A stretch of 64,000 nt of DNA from assembly GCA_020465985.1 (NCBI GenBank), contig JAANYP010003838.1, forward strand, positions 1,172,048 to 1,236,047, read 5' to 3'. The notes under the pieces are model-generated. The model was not told the origin of the DNA, made no database searches, and saw nothing but the letters and a program-made list of their open reading frames with translations. The first letter of the stretch is position 1. Every line of letters starts with the position of its first letter. The DNA is from Centrapalus pauciflorus. Its lineage: Eukaryota > Streptophyta > Magnoliopsida > Asterales > Asteraceae. The translations under genes were made by a program, and so were the position numbers. This document shows positions 1 to 11,500 of the stretch, piece after piece.

Positions 1-261
1 TGTATGTATAAGCTTTTACATAATCACCCTTCTTTAACATAGATTAGACTATTAGAGTCTAGTCCAATCGAGCTTGAAAGTAAGGATTACTTCATCAGGC
101 TTGAGCTCAGGCTTATAAATGAAGGCCGATCGAGCTCAAGCATCAAGTTTTAATGCCGAGTTGAGCTTGAGGATGGTCGTGTATCGACTCGGCTCGATGA
201 TTGACACCCCTTACACCCTAAGTCCATACTTACACTACCAGTCAAATTCCTGGAATCGGCA

Positions 262-515
262 TCAATAATGACAAAACAAGAAATTGTGGACTCCAAAGAG
301 CAAATACTTGACGCCAATGAAGATGCCAATGACAACATTTGACTACATGAATATAAACAATAAAAGAGAGAATCTTATGGATCAAAATCAATCAATAGCA
401 TCAACAAGCAGTAACTATGATGATTGGTAACTAGATAACTTACCTTCGAACAAATTCTTTTATTGAAACCATTGTGATTTTCATGGGAAGGGGAACCATA
501 ACTTTTTATTGAAAA
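262..515 (-). CDS. Possible last two exons of an unidentified gene
   Basis: Two exon-like pieces can be read on the minus strand. The first (444-515) follows a T-rich tract ending in AG, gives 24 open codons and ends at a strong donor (AAG then GTAAGT). The second (262-342) follows a GTAG acceptor, keeps the same phase and gives 26 codons, then TGA. The last 26 residues are strongly hydrophobic and could be a membrane tail. No family is recognised and no upstream coding exon was found. The TATA-like and leader signal at 2.2-2.4 kb on the same strand would fit as its promoter. It could equally be chance open frame in AT-rich DNA. Confidence 0.27.
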
Positions 516-1136
516 CTTGTTAAAAAAAGATATTAAAAAAAAAAAAAAAGAACTTGCGATTGCCAAGCAATACCAAACAGAACACTGTTGCGGTTTTCAT
601 GTGCCAAAAGGAGTAGGTGATTTAATAAACGTTCTATCATCATTCACCACCCAATAAACTTGACAGCCTTATTCCTTTGCAACAGTCAACTAAGTAATAA
701 CTTCATGTCTCTAAAGAAACTTGAACTCAACCGACCTGAATAGAGACCTGATCATACAGCACATCCCTCCTCCTCCAAAAATGAATCACCACCACTAATG
801 TTGTGTTCTTTAAACATTTTAAAAGAAGGAATGGGAAAGAATTAGAAAGAAACAATCATGAGCATCTCTCTCCAAAAATGAGAAGAAAGGGAAACAAACA
901 AAGGAACCAAAGAATTGTGTTCTTTTAAAAATCTATTTTTTGTTTTCTCTTTCTTTCCTCTATGTTTCTTTCCTTCGTTCTTTCCCGTTATTTTCCTTTC
1001 CTTTGAAATTGAAGAATGGAGCATAACAGATTTAATAAACACCAAGAAAGTGAAGGAAATGTACACCCTCAACAGGATGATTGAATCAGCTGGATCCGAT
1101 TAACATCTCCAAAGAAACAATCTCTTCAACAATAAT

Positions 1137-1776
1137 CAGGGGCGGACCCAAGGCTTTGGGGCCGGTAGCACGGGCAACCGGTCCCCGAACCAATAAGCAC
1201 GTTGCGTAATGTAATTTTTTTTTAAATTTCGATTGTGCAACCAGCAAAGTTTGAAGTATGCAATCGGTGTATATTTAAAATCTAAAAGTTTTAGTAAGTT
1301 TACAAAATAAAATTTATAATACTAACAAAACAATAAAACTTGTAGTATATTTATTTAATTAACAATAACTCAGTTAACTGTAAATTCTAAAAATAAACTC
1401 AAACATAACCTTTTACTATTTCATTAACCCATTTTCACCAGCCTACTTTTTAAGTTTTATTAATCCAACCAACCCAAGAATCCAACCTTCTTGTATAAAA
1501 AAACTAAAATGTTTCTCTTATTCCCCTTTCCATCTCCATACTTCCATAGGCAGTTATCTTCGGTATATTTCTAATTTCATGAAGGCTTTAAATCCTTTGA
1601 TTGTTAGATTTTAGGAATTAGGGTTACAATTTTCTCTAATATTTATTTGACTATTTGTATATTTCTATTGCGTATTGTTGGTCCGACCTGACCAATTTAA
1701 TTAATAAAATTATCGAACCGATGGGATGCCATAAGTTGTCTTGCATCGTGCGACCCCGGATCTGGGTCCGCCACTG
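1137..1776. mobile_element. hAT-like MITE, CAGGGGCGGACC termini
   Basis: The left end reads CAGGGGCGGACCCA and the right end reads TGGGTCCGCCACTG, forming terminal inverted repeats around about 640 bp of AT-rich DNA with no ORF. The same type of end (CAGGGGCGGATCC) closes the hAT derivative at 2665-3533, so the two belong to related groups. An exact 8-bp target duplication is not visible. The flanks share only an imperfect caataa(t/c) stretch a few bases out of register. Confidence 0.6.
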
Positions 1777-2209
1777 AGGTCAATAACATGAGCCTTCCTA
1801 CCAATACTGAAAAAACAATGCATATAGGAATCCCTAAAAAAAACAATTTTTAAGTTACCAGATTAAATTTATAAATTCCAGGAACAGTAACCAGGTTTTG
1901 TGACAACGTACTTCTACAAACTTTTAAGAAACATATCCACATAATTAGAGAAAAACTATATCAGAAACAAATTTGAACTATTCAATCCATTAAATAACAA
2001 AATGAGGTAAAGAAAGCCCTAAAAGCTAACGACCCCGGACCCACGCCAAAATTAAAGACGTCCGTAACTTACAAATTGAATTGCTTTGATATAATCAACA
2101 AAATTTGCATCATTAATCACGTAATAAGGATTCATTCAACACCAAAACTTACAATTCAAAATGAAGTAGAAAACAAGCACATACGCAGATCGAAAGGAAT
2201 TGAATGAAA

Positions 2210-2395
2210 TCAAAGAGAGAAAGAAAAGGGTACCTGAATGGATCGGAGAGGTGGATGAATGAGCTGATTGAAACGAAAATAGAATCCAGAGAGAGCGTGA
2301 AACTGGGTGAGTGAGTGAGTGAGGTCTAAAGGAGGAATATAGGAAAAAGGCGGTCTGGACAGTTGAGACGAAGCGTTTTATAATTATATACGCCA
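2210..2395 (-). promoter_or_regulatory. Possible promoter and 5' leader with splice donor
   Basis: On the minus strand a TATA-like run (TATATAATTATAAAA, about 2376-2391) is followed by a pyrimidine-rich leader with CTCA repeats. The leader ends in CAG followed by GTACC (about 2230), which fits a splice donor. That layout is typical of a plant 5' UTR exon. The body of the gene would then lie to the left, through an intron that holds the MITE at 1137-1776. No open frame in this block resembles a known protein. Confidence 0.35.
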
Positions 2396-2664
2396 ACTTT
2401 TTCAGTCTTCACGCTAAGGGTATGATGGTAATTGTCGCTTTGTATCCCTTATCCATCTCGTATTTGTATACATTCTATAATACTATTTTGCATCATTCAT
2501 TATTTATACCTTTTTTTTATTACATATCTTAAAGGATGGTAAACTACTAAACCATTGTCTTGGACCCCTCCGAAAACTAAGATGTGTTCCATAACCTCGT
2601 TAATGGAATGAAAGAGAAGGGTTATTGGTTTAACGGTACCAATGTGTTAGAAAAGACCCTAAGG

Positions 2665-3533
2665 CATGGGTGGATGTAGTATAGAATTAGGGGTGTCACT
2701 CGACACCGATAAAATTTTAAAATACTGAGTTACGTGTGTATCAAAAATTCGAGTGACACCTAGGATTTTTTTTAATGACACCTACGAAAAATTTATGAAA
2801 GTATTATCTAAACTAATATATATTTGTTGATTTCGTTACCCAAACTTATTACATATTACCGAGTTTAATCCTAAAAACTTAAAAGAAAAAATAGAAACCC
2901 AATAAAAATAAAAATGATAAGAGACAAGATTCAAAAATCAGCCCAAAAGATTAAAAAAAACGTGAAAAAAACTAGTCCAAACATTGTTGAAGACAACCCG
3001 GTCCAATTGGTTGAAAAAACCCTAATTGATATCATCGCTTCTCATCGGTTATGGAGGTACTTAAATATGTTAAATATCGCATGCCCGTCTTTTTGGGACT
3101 TTGATATGATGCATCAAAGTTATTAAGGTTGGCGGAGATCTATTGGAATGATTTTAATTATGATGATAATGTTAATCTTATGCATCAACTTGAATACAAT
3201 ATTGAGAATGTGAAAGACGATCCAATATATTTTAATTTGAATGGAGTTTGCGAGCTTGCTAAGTTAATGGTGGAAACTAGGATACATCTTTCGTATCATT
3301 TGGTTTATCAATTGTTGAAGCTAATATGTGTTTTGTCGGTCGCAACTGCGACGGTTGAGAAATAGTACTGTACGATGTACTATTTTAATTATAAAAAGCT
3401 TGGTATTTGTTAATTTTGTGTTGGCAACTCGTTTCGCTGACCTGATCCATATTAGAAAATATTTTGGACAATATAAATTAAATTAACTCTAAAAAAGTGA
3501 CACCGATAACAAAATATCCTGGATCCGCCCCTG
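2665..3533 (+). mobile_element. hAT transposon derivative with 8-bp TSD
   Basis: An exact 8-bp duplication (CCCTAAGG) sits at 2657-2664 and 3534-3541. The ends are CATGGGTGGATGTAG on the left and, read inward from the right, CAGGGGCGGATCCAG. The 869-bp body carries a relic of transposase coding sequence. With only the C-terminal part left, it cannot be autonomous. Confidence 0.85.
2914..3365 (+). pseudogene. hAT transposase C-terminal remnant
   Basis: Two open stretches (2914-3126 and 3129-3365) in adjacent frames encode a decayed C-terminal end of a plant hAT transposase of the zinc-finger MYM-type-1-like group. The second contains LAKLMVETR and, about 15 residues on, LLKLICVLSVATATVE. This matches the known dimerisation-region pattern of a ypLVYxLLxLaLxLPVATAtVERaFSAM block. 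A stop follows immediately after VEK, where family members continue with RAFSAM. The N-terminal zinc finger and the catalytic core are absent. It is a fossil inside the 2665-3533 element. Confidence 0.75.
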
Positions 3534-4480
3534 CCCTAAGGTTGTGGGTTTGAGTCTCATTGAAGACAAAAAAGATGTAGATTTAGGAGTGGGATTAGAT
3601 GAGTGTGTGAGTTCTGCTGGGCAAAAAAAAATTAGTGGAATGAAAGGAATGGAAATTTAAACATATCTGATCAAATTTGTGTTCTATAAAGTCGTGTTCC
3701 ACGAAAAAGTCATTAAAGGAGAGGAAAGGAAACCGTGAGAGAGAAAGGAAGGGAGAACAGAGAAGAAGAAGAATGTTTGAGGATTGAAGAACACGGTTGC
3801 AGACTTTCTATTTAAATTTCTTCAATATTCTCAAAAGTGGATGATTGAAATTGAGGGTGATTTCCCTCCCTTCCCTTTCTTATCCTCTGTAGAAAATATA
3901 TCAAAAGAACACACTTGATGTTTGATTTCCCCTCATTTCTTTCATTTCCCCTATGATTCCTTCCATTTCCATGGTTAAGGAACGCCGCGTAAATTTTTGT
4001 AGGAAGGAAATGAAAGAAATTTTTTTTAATTTTGGCCTAGAAACTTTTCATCCAAAGATGGAAAGAAAAGGAAAGAAATCTTAATAAGCCTCTCAATTCT
4101 TTTCTTTTTCTAGCTATCTTTTCCTTTCTTTCTTCTGGAACACAACCTTACAAACATTATGAATGGGATAATTAATATAACTCGTAATTAAAAAACATGT
4201 GTTATATTGTCTTAAAATGACAAGACTCGTAAAAATGAGTGTAATGCGCATTTACAAACAAAATGTTTATACATATAATAAAACATAGTAGCAATCAGTT
4301 CTCCTAATAGCCCGTTATTGACATTTTAAAAGCCAGAAAAATCATCAAGAGATACATAACTAGCTATTTATGCATAAAAATGCCTTATACGTTATTTAAC
4401 TACATTTTAAATTAATTAGTTAATGTGAAATCTATAAATTATATTATAGAAGAACGTATACTACGAATACGTAAATCAAC

Positions 4481-4608
4481 ATGTCATCAAGTATGAATTT
4501 CATAAAAAGCATTTTGATATGTGTAAGCATATGCTCATTATTGTGTCTTATGCAACTTTCTAAGGATGAAACTAAAAAAATCATCTATTTTAATGGTATC
4601 AACCTAAT
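4481..4608 (+). pseudogene. 5' part of a small ORF with signal-peptide-like start, cut by a hAT MITE
   Basis: An ATG at 4481 opens a frame whose first 27 or so residues look like a secretory signal: a basic residue, then a run of I, L, V and C ending near residue 26. At codon 43 the frame enters the TSD of the hAT MITE at 4609-5250. On the far side of the MITE (from 5251) open sequence continues to about 5336. This suggests a small secreted-protein gene disrupted by the insertion. No family is recognised, and the ORF is short enough to have arisen by chance. Confidence 0.25.
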
Positions 4609-5250
4609 TAGGGATGAGCATTTGGACCAAACCGGCCCGGACCGAAAAAAACCGAAACTAGAGAAGTAGAAAACCGAAAACCGGACCAATATTTGTAATA
4701 CGGGTTTGGTCCGATCCGGTTTTTGTCCAGTTTTTGGTTCTTGGATCGGTTGGAACCGGTACAAGTTTTATAGATGTTTTAATGTTCTGTTTATCTTTAT
4801 TCCTCAAATATTTCTTTTTATGAAATTATCAAGTTTATCACATTTTCTTTGAACAAAATAAAATATCAAACATACTTTACTTTTATTAAGTTCTTTATAT
4901 TTTATTTCTATTAAAAATATTTATATCGTTAAAAAGACTTTTACATCGTTATATATTTATGAAAAAGTTCAATAACTATTACATATATTTTTTATATTAT
5001 TTAGAATTAATATTTAGAAAAATTGTTTATTTATGGAATACCAAATATAACAATATAACATAAACTTTCAAATTGATAACGTAAAGTTTAAAATCCGGTT
5101 TGGGCCGGGTTAAAAACGGAAAACCGGTGGACCAAACCCGGAAAACCGAAAATAGTGATTTTAAAAAAACCGAAACCGGACCAATTTCATTAATAACGGT
5201 TTGGTCCGGGCCGGTTTTTCCGGTTTTTTTGGTCCAAATGCTCATCCCTA
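4609..5250. mobile_element. hAT MITE, TAGGGATGAGCA termini, 8-bp TSD
   Basis: Perfect terminal inverted repeats TAGGGATGAGCA and TGCTCATCCCTA are flanked by an exact 8-bp TSD AACCTAAT (4601-4608 and 5251-5258). The inner parts are inverted repeats rich in CCGGACC and CCGAAAACCGG. The middle is AT-rich and has no transposase. The spurious ORFs in it read through the CCGG-rich arms. The sharp TSD suggests a fairly recent insertion. Confidence 0.9.
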
Positions 5251-5258
5251 AACCTAAT

Positions 5259-8200
5259 GATAGTAATTTCAAATTTGCATTCTTGGAAGGAGTTTCACGA
5301 GATATACATAATTTCTTTAGTTTCAACATAAAATAGCCACATTGAACAACAGTTGAACCATGAACAATGTAAATATTAACGGACTTTTATAATATATGTC
5401 TTTTAGCATTTTGGGTTTAGGCCCATTACTCCTTTTGTATTATTTATATCTCTATTGTTAATGAGAAAAGGACAAGAGAGTTTATACCAATCATCAGTAA
5501 AGACCTTTTCAAATATGCATGACAATCTAAGTATTACTACACAAAGTATTTATACACATAACAACATATATAGAAATCAATTTTAATACAATTCTTTGTT
5601 ACAACATGTATGTATACACTGAAAACATTGGGTATTTTGAATAAAACGAAATTAAGAATGCAGAGTACAAGGTTAGTGTTGTAGACATGCAGGATATATA
5701 GTAACATCGTTAGCATACACTATCATCCTAGATATATTTGTGTAACATTTTATAGCAGAACAAAGTCGACCAACATCCACGAGAATGCATAGACTATCAT
5801 CCTGAATTAGTGTTCCAGGTACTAGTGTGGTTAAGTTAATTTAGAAATATTGAACAAGAAAATAAAAAAAATGCAGATTAAATATTACATGAAAAGCTTT
5901 TCAATATCTTATTGATATATAATATATTAAATGATTTCATCTAGCTTTTGAGTTTATTACAATGCCTCGTCCAAATTTGCAACTAATAATTCATGTTAGT
6001 TATCTACTTCGTCTAATAAACACCCACTAAATTTTAGTTAATCAAACCAAAATCTTCCTACTTGCCATGAGCCTACTTTTGTATGGCAAGTGTAGCGGTA
6101 TAAGATGGTTGGCTACCAAAAGCATTAAGCATGCATGTTACCCCATCCAACCACACCCCACCTCACCCCAATAACGAGGTTTAGATTCTACGTGCATACA
6201 AAGTAGATATCAAATATATATGAGAGAAGCACAAAAGAAACATATACTATTGCCAAAGGATACGTAATAAAAACCAACTGTTCATACGTACTATCGTCAA
6301 ACCAAATGAAAGAAAATCGTTAGAAAACATAATTAAACATTCTTAAAAACCACCACGAAGACGAAGCACAAGGTGAAGGGTAGACTTCTTCTGGATATTA
6401 TAATCAGCAAGAGTATATAAGTTGGGTCTCCTTAGTAAGTGGTATTGATGTTCTCAAGAGGAAATTGATTCATTGTGGAGAAAGGTCATTGCTTGTTTAT
6501 ATAGTATGTCTGTAGGATTTCTGGATGTCAATTTAGGGTGATCATCTGCCTGGAGTCACATTGTCCAAATTAAGTTGTATTGAAATTGATACTATGAATG
6601 TTCCTTCGTCCATTTCTGTCGTCAAGCTAACGTTATTAGTGTGCACCAAACATATTTTTGGGAGGATGTCTTGGATGCGTTTGTACAGTGGGAATTGAAA
6701 AACATTGAATAGTTAGGAACATTGAATAATAAGGTTGACAAAATGTATGGGTACTGCAATGTTAGGAATTTTAATTTCATCACAAATAGTTAGGAATGAT
6801 GAATTCATTAATCCAGAGAATTTGATGAAATGTAAACAAGATATCATTTATTATTTTTGTAATTCAATAGTTCAAACACTTTATAAATTTTTTCCAATTC
6901 CTTCAAATTTTGCCTCTCACTCTGAACGCATTTTCATCTAACTTCTGAAACCCTTCTTCCTTCCAGACCAAGATGGTAGCGGTGTCCATCTTCCCCTACC
7001 GTCCGACCTTCCACAATTTGAAGGTATTCATCTCTCTATCTCTCTCTCTCTCTCTCATAGGTACCCCTTTTTCCGAACCCTTCTATTAAAAACTTAACTC
7101 CTCCCTGAAACTCTTTAATTGTCACTTTATTTTTATGATATTATTAAAATCAATCTGAATCAAGAATAGTCTTTGATACAAACTTCTACACGGATCTCGA
7201 ATCAAAAGATTGTTGTTTTTTATTTTTCTCGATTTATGTACAATTTAAAACTCTTATGCACCGTGGTCATGACATTAGCACACACACTCATTATAGGTAT
7301 ACATTAACCGCGCACACACATGTATATGCACATACACACACATATTCCCTTGGTTGATGCTGCTATATGAACGTATGACACACACACATGCTTGCTACAA
7401 ACATACATGTATACTCCCCTTCATGCTGCTAGAACCATTCATCACCTTTCATAGCCACTGTCGTTGTAAATCTTCACTTCAACCCCCCGAGACTTTTAAG
7501 TCTCGGGGTCCCCTTAGCTGCAGCCTCACACCGAGAATAAGTCTCGGATACACACACCCCACATGCATGCTGCAAGTCTTGGACCTCTCATGCATACACG
7601 CAACCACATGCACCACCTTCGGAAGAAACTATCCTTATGTTTAGTTCGTAGATTTTTTTTCTCTGGGATTTACATTTTGTGAAATGATTTGCATTATGCA
7701 GCATTTTCATTTGTTAGAATTTTAAACATTTGTATTGTCTTTTAAGAAAAATTTGTTAATCTAAATAATGTGTGGTAACTGAGATTTTTAGAATTTTCAG
7801 TGGAGGTTGGGCTTTTAAATAACAAATATGGAAAAGATTTAAGGAATTTTAAAATTTTAAATCATTACTAAAATCCGCAAACCAAACACAAATCTCAGTG
7901 GACCCTATAAAATCCGCAAACTGTAGATCAAGGGAGGATTGTGACAAGTTTTTGTAGGTAATTCGAAGCAAAATTTCGAGCAGCGTCGACAAGATAATTG
8001 TAGCTGAAATGTGAGTGCTAACGAGATTGTTTCTTCACATAAACCATACATTCCAATATTCTAGTATCAGAATTACGTAAATAATCAAAATTTTCTTACA
8101 AAATTAAAAGCACGAATATTATTATAAACTGGTTTTTATATTTATTATCATACAATGAATATCTAAACTTGTTTTTACCTTGAAGTTTTATTTCTCATAG

Positions 8201-8543
8201 CTAGAATATAACATTTCATATAAGTTAAAATAATATTTTTATGTCTGCAATTCGGACCGAGCGAACTTCACAGGCCTGGTCCTAGACTCTTAGAGACCGG
8301 TCTCCATGAGGCCAGTTTCAACGACTCCTATGAAACTTGGAGTAATTACCAGCAACAAAATCAGTGTCACCCAATGGTGTTAGCAGATGATGATGCATCA
8401 AGCTAGAAAGTTTCCAAAGAATATAAAAACTTAAAGCCAAATAAAGCAATGTTCTTTTTTTCCCTCCAACATCAAAGAAGCAATTCAATTACTCACTTGT
8501 AATTTGTCTTGAAAATCAACGAAAGAAAATACAACTGAAATCT
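5259..8543. other. Intergenic stretch with no supported gene
   Basis: About 3.3 kb of AT-rich DNA. It contains a CT microsatellite (about 7025-7057), a CA-rich patch (7275-7400) and a GC-rich 24-bp hairpin palindrome at 7485-7508. The open frames here (for example 6735-6941 and 7354-7644) are low-complexity or composition-driven and show no domain. The last few hundred bases before 8544 are the probable 3' UTR and downstream region of the TDP1-like gene. Confidence 0.5.
7485..7508. repeat. 24-bp GC-rich palindrome
   Basis: CCCCGAGACTT, two T bases, then AAGTCTCGGGG form an 11-bp perfect stem with a 2-base loop in otherwise AT-rich DNA. A partial repeat of the arm (GAATAAGTCTCGG) follows about 25 bp later. 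The function is unknown. Confidence 0.5.
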
Positions 8544-11500
8544 TCAAGGCCAAACTTGACCAAGAACATCCCTCTTCTTATACTGTCTATCCCAAGACCA
8601 AGGTACATCTGCAGTAATAAAACAAACACTTAATTACTTTTCTGACCATCGTGGCATCGTGCAGTTTGTGAGATGTAGAGTGTAGAACCCAAAAACAAAA
8701 CATAATCTTGGACATCGAGCATACGTGGCTGCCAAAAAAGAAAATTCAACCTACTGACAGTTTGTCTAAGATCGTTCTTCCTTAGTTCCTTACAAAATAG
8801 TGTGTTATTTCTTTTATTTGTATTTTTACAAAAAAAGGAAGGTTTTTTATATATCAAAAGACGAAAAGGCATTGTTGAGTCAATTGCTCAGATAACATAG
8901 TCAGATATTTAAAGTCTGTTAAACTGAGAAAAGAAGTTAATAAATGCATGTCACCTTCTGAAGAGTAACGTTGTGGAGGAAGTTCATATGGCACAGGTAA
9001 AGTAATCACTTCCGGAAAATTCATTTTCTTGCTATGCCCCGAAGCCAGTGTTACAAGCTTTGTTCTTTTTCCTTCTGGAGTTCTCATAGAGGACCCACAA
9101 TTATCCTGAAAATGAAGGCACAAGTTATATAACATTCACAAAGACACAAATATTGCACATTTAAATCAGGGAAAAGTAAAAGAAGAAACAAACAGAATGT
9201 GGTAGAACAGCAGATGGACGATGTGTTTTACCTCTGATGCGCTCCCATTTCTAGCACATGAAAATGCATGAGCATGTTTTGTCGTGGATGGTAAAAACAG
9301 CACCCCAAGCTGCAAGAGTAAAATCAAGAACAGGGAATTATGTAGTGATAGATTTTACTCCCTCCATGGCTCCATTCCATGAATTTTCAACATATATGTT
9401 TTTTAGGGAGATTTTTAGTTGCAGTTATTTATTCACCCATTGTCTATACTCTATACTCATAGTGACAGAAAAGGTTAATTACTATTTATCAAAACGAACA
9501 AACATATTTTCATGTCGCTTGCCTATTTAATGATGACAAAGATCAGCACATTTGACATACATACCCATATACCAATTGTCTGACACATCGGACACTAGGG
9601 AAAATTTACTGAATGAATCATATGAACAAATATTTCGAATGAGCCAATCTTTTAGTTCAATATCAAATCTGTGAATGACAAATAACATTTAATTATTATC
9701 CCGTTCCAGAACTGCTTATATCGAAAATTGGATAGGTTGGGTCGAAATGGGAAAAAGATTAGAACTGTTCAAAATGGGTTGGGACGACCTCCCAACGCTT
9801 TTACCGTTTGTTTTAATTTCATGAATAACGAATATATTAAATATGATTACAAAAAAATATTCATCCAAATAATGATCCAACTCTATTTACTAAAGAAATA
9901 TAGAAGGTTATAAACACTTGAGTATGCTTGTTAAACTGTTTGAATATATCAAATATGATTACAAAAACTATTCATCCAACTATTAGATGGTTAGTTTTTC
10001 TATTTTCAAAATTTACCCATATGATCCATTGCAAATTTTACCCATATGATCCATTGCCAAAACAATATATACAAAATTGACCCGTTTTCACATAAATGCG
10101 TTAAAAGTGCCCACTCTATATATAATCATGTACAAAACACTTCCTTAATTTGTCATTAGTAATGGGTGTTTTGATATTTGACACAACAGTCGAACACTTC
10201 CCCAAAATTAAGTGCCAAGACAGAGGTTTTAATTTTATCGGAACGTGGGGTTATCAGTTTCTTTCATATCGAATATGTTTCAAAGACAAAATAGCTCTTG
10301 TCAGTTCAAAGAATGCAGTTGTCAAGTCTTACAGAGATAAAATAGCTCTTGTCAGTTCAAAGACAAATAATAACTCATTTGACGATCAAAAGTTATGCAC
10401 GGTTTTGTTGCAACATATGACATCAAATACCTCATATGAACGGATCATCAGTTGTGTATTGTTCTTTTGAAGGGCTCCCCATGCAGCTTTACTGAGGTTT
10501 GCTGAAGTTAGCAAGAACCATCTGTAAATAGAAAAATGAATCTGAGAATAGTGTCAACAAGTCACACCCCTAGCTGACATTCAAAAAAGACAGAAAGAGA
10601 AGAAGTAACAAGATTGGCATCTTACGCAAGGTTTTGACCATTATAACGAGTAAATGTCTTTATATGAGGAATTGCACGACTGAAAGGTAGAAAATAAATA
10701 TATCAGTGTTAAGCAGAAGTAAATCATGCATGTCGTCATGTCGATCTAAAATTGCATATGCCAAACGTAATTTAATACCAACGACCGGTGTGGCTTGCTT
10801 TCCATTTTGCCCAGTACTTCTTCAAGAATGCTTTCTCTACATTTTTTTGAGGGCTTGGAACGCAGCTCCCAGCTGCATAACCCTGTCAAGTGCAAGAAAT
10901 GATAGGGATATTATGGGATGTCCATCTAATGGAACAAAAAATTAAAGGAACAAGTTCATTATAACATGATTTGGTAAATCATAATTGCCGAAAATATCAT
11001 TAACTTTGGACCACGATCAAGGCTGTTAATAAGAAGGTTAAGAAAGTACGTGTTTCCTATGTTCCTTGAGCAAAAGTAGGGTTAATGACGTGAAATACTG
11101 ATATCTAGTCAACTTTAGTTCAGATTAATGTTGTTTTTAGCAACCATGTGTCCATGTCATGTCCCCAAAAGTACCTAAATTTCACACAAGAGGAAGTAAA
11201 AAACCTAAGGTTTAGGGACTTCACTCAGCATAAAATAAAATAGTTGGTTGCTAAAACACAACATTAACCCGCACATATAAACCTAATTAATAAAATGTAG
11301 AGATAAATTATTCGACTAAAGACTTGTTGTGCATCAAATATGATATGGAGGCTACACTACCTCTAGAGAACATCTGATATCCTCAACTGTGGGCCATATA
11401 ATTAAAGGTTCCCCCGTGCCTAGAGGCTTCTTGTCGTCTGAAACTCCTGATGACATTGAGACTGCCAGCTCGGTCATCCACTTCTCATCTAAAGAACCTA

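Noticed and set aside
843..1103. Lys/Arg-rich and Phe-rich opposing frames
   Set aside because: They come from a purine/pyrimidine-biased GAAAGAAA stretch; composition alone explains them.
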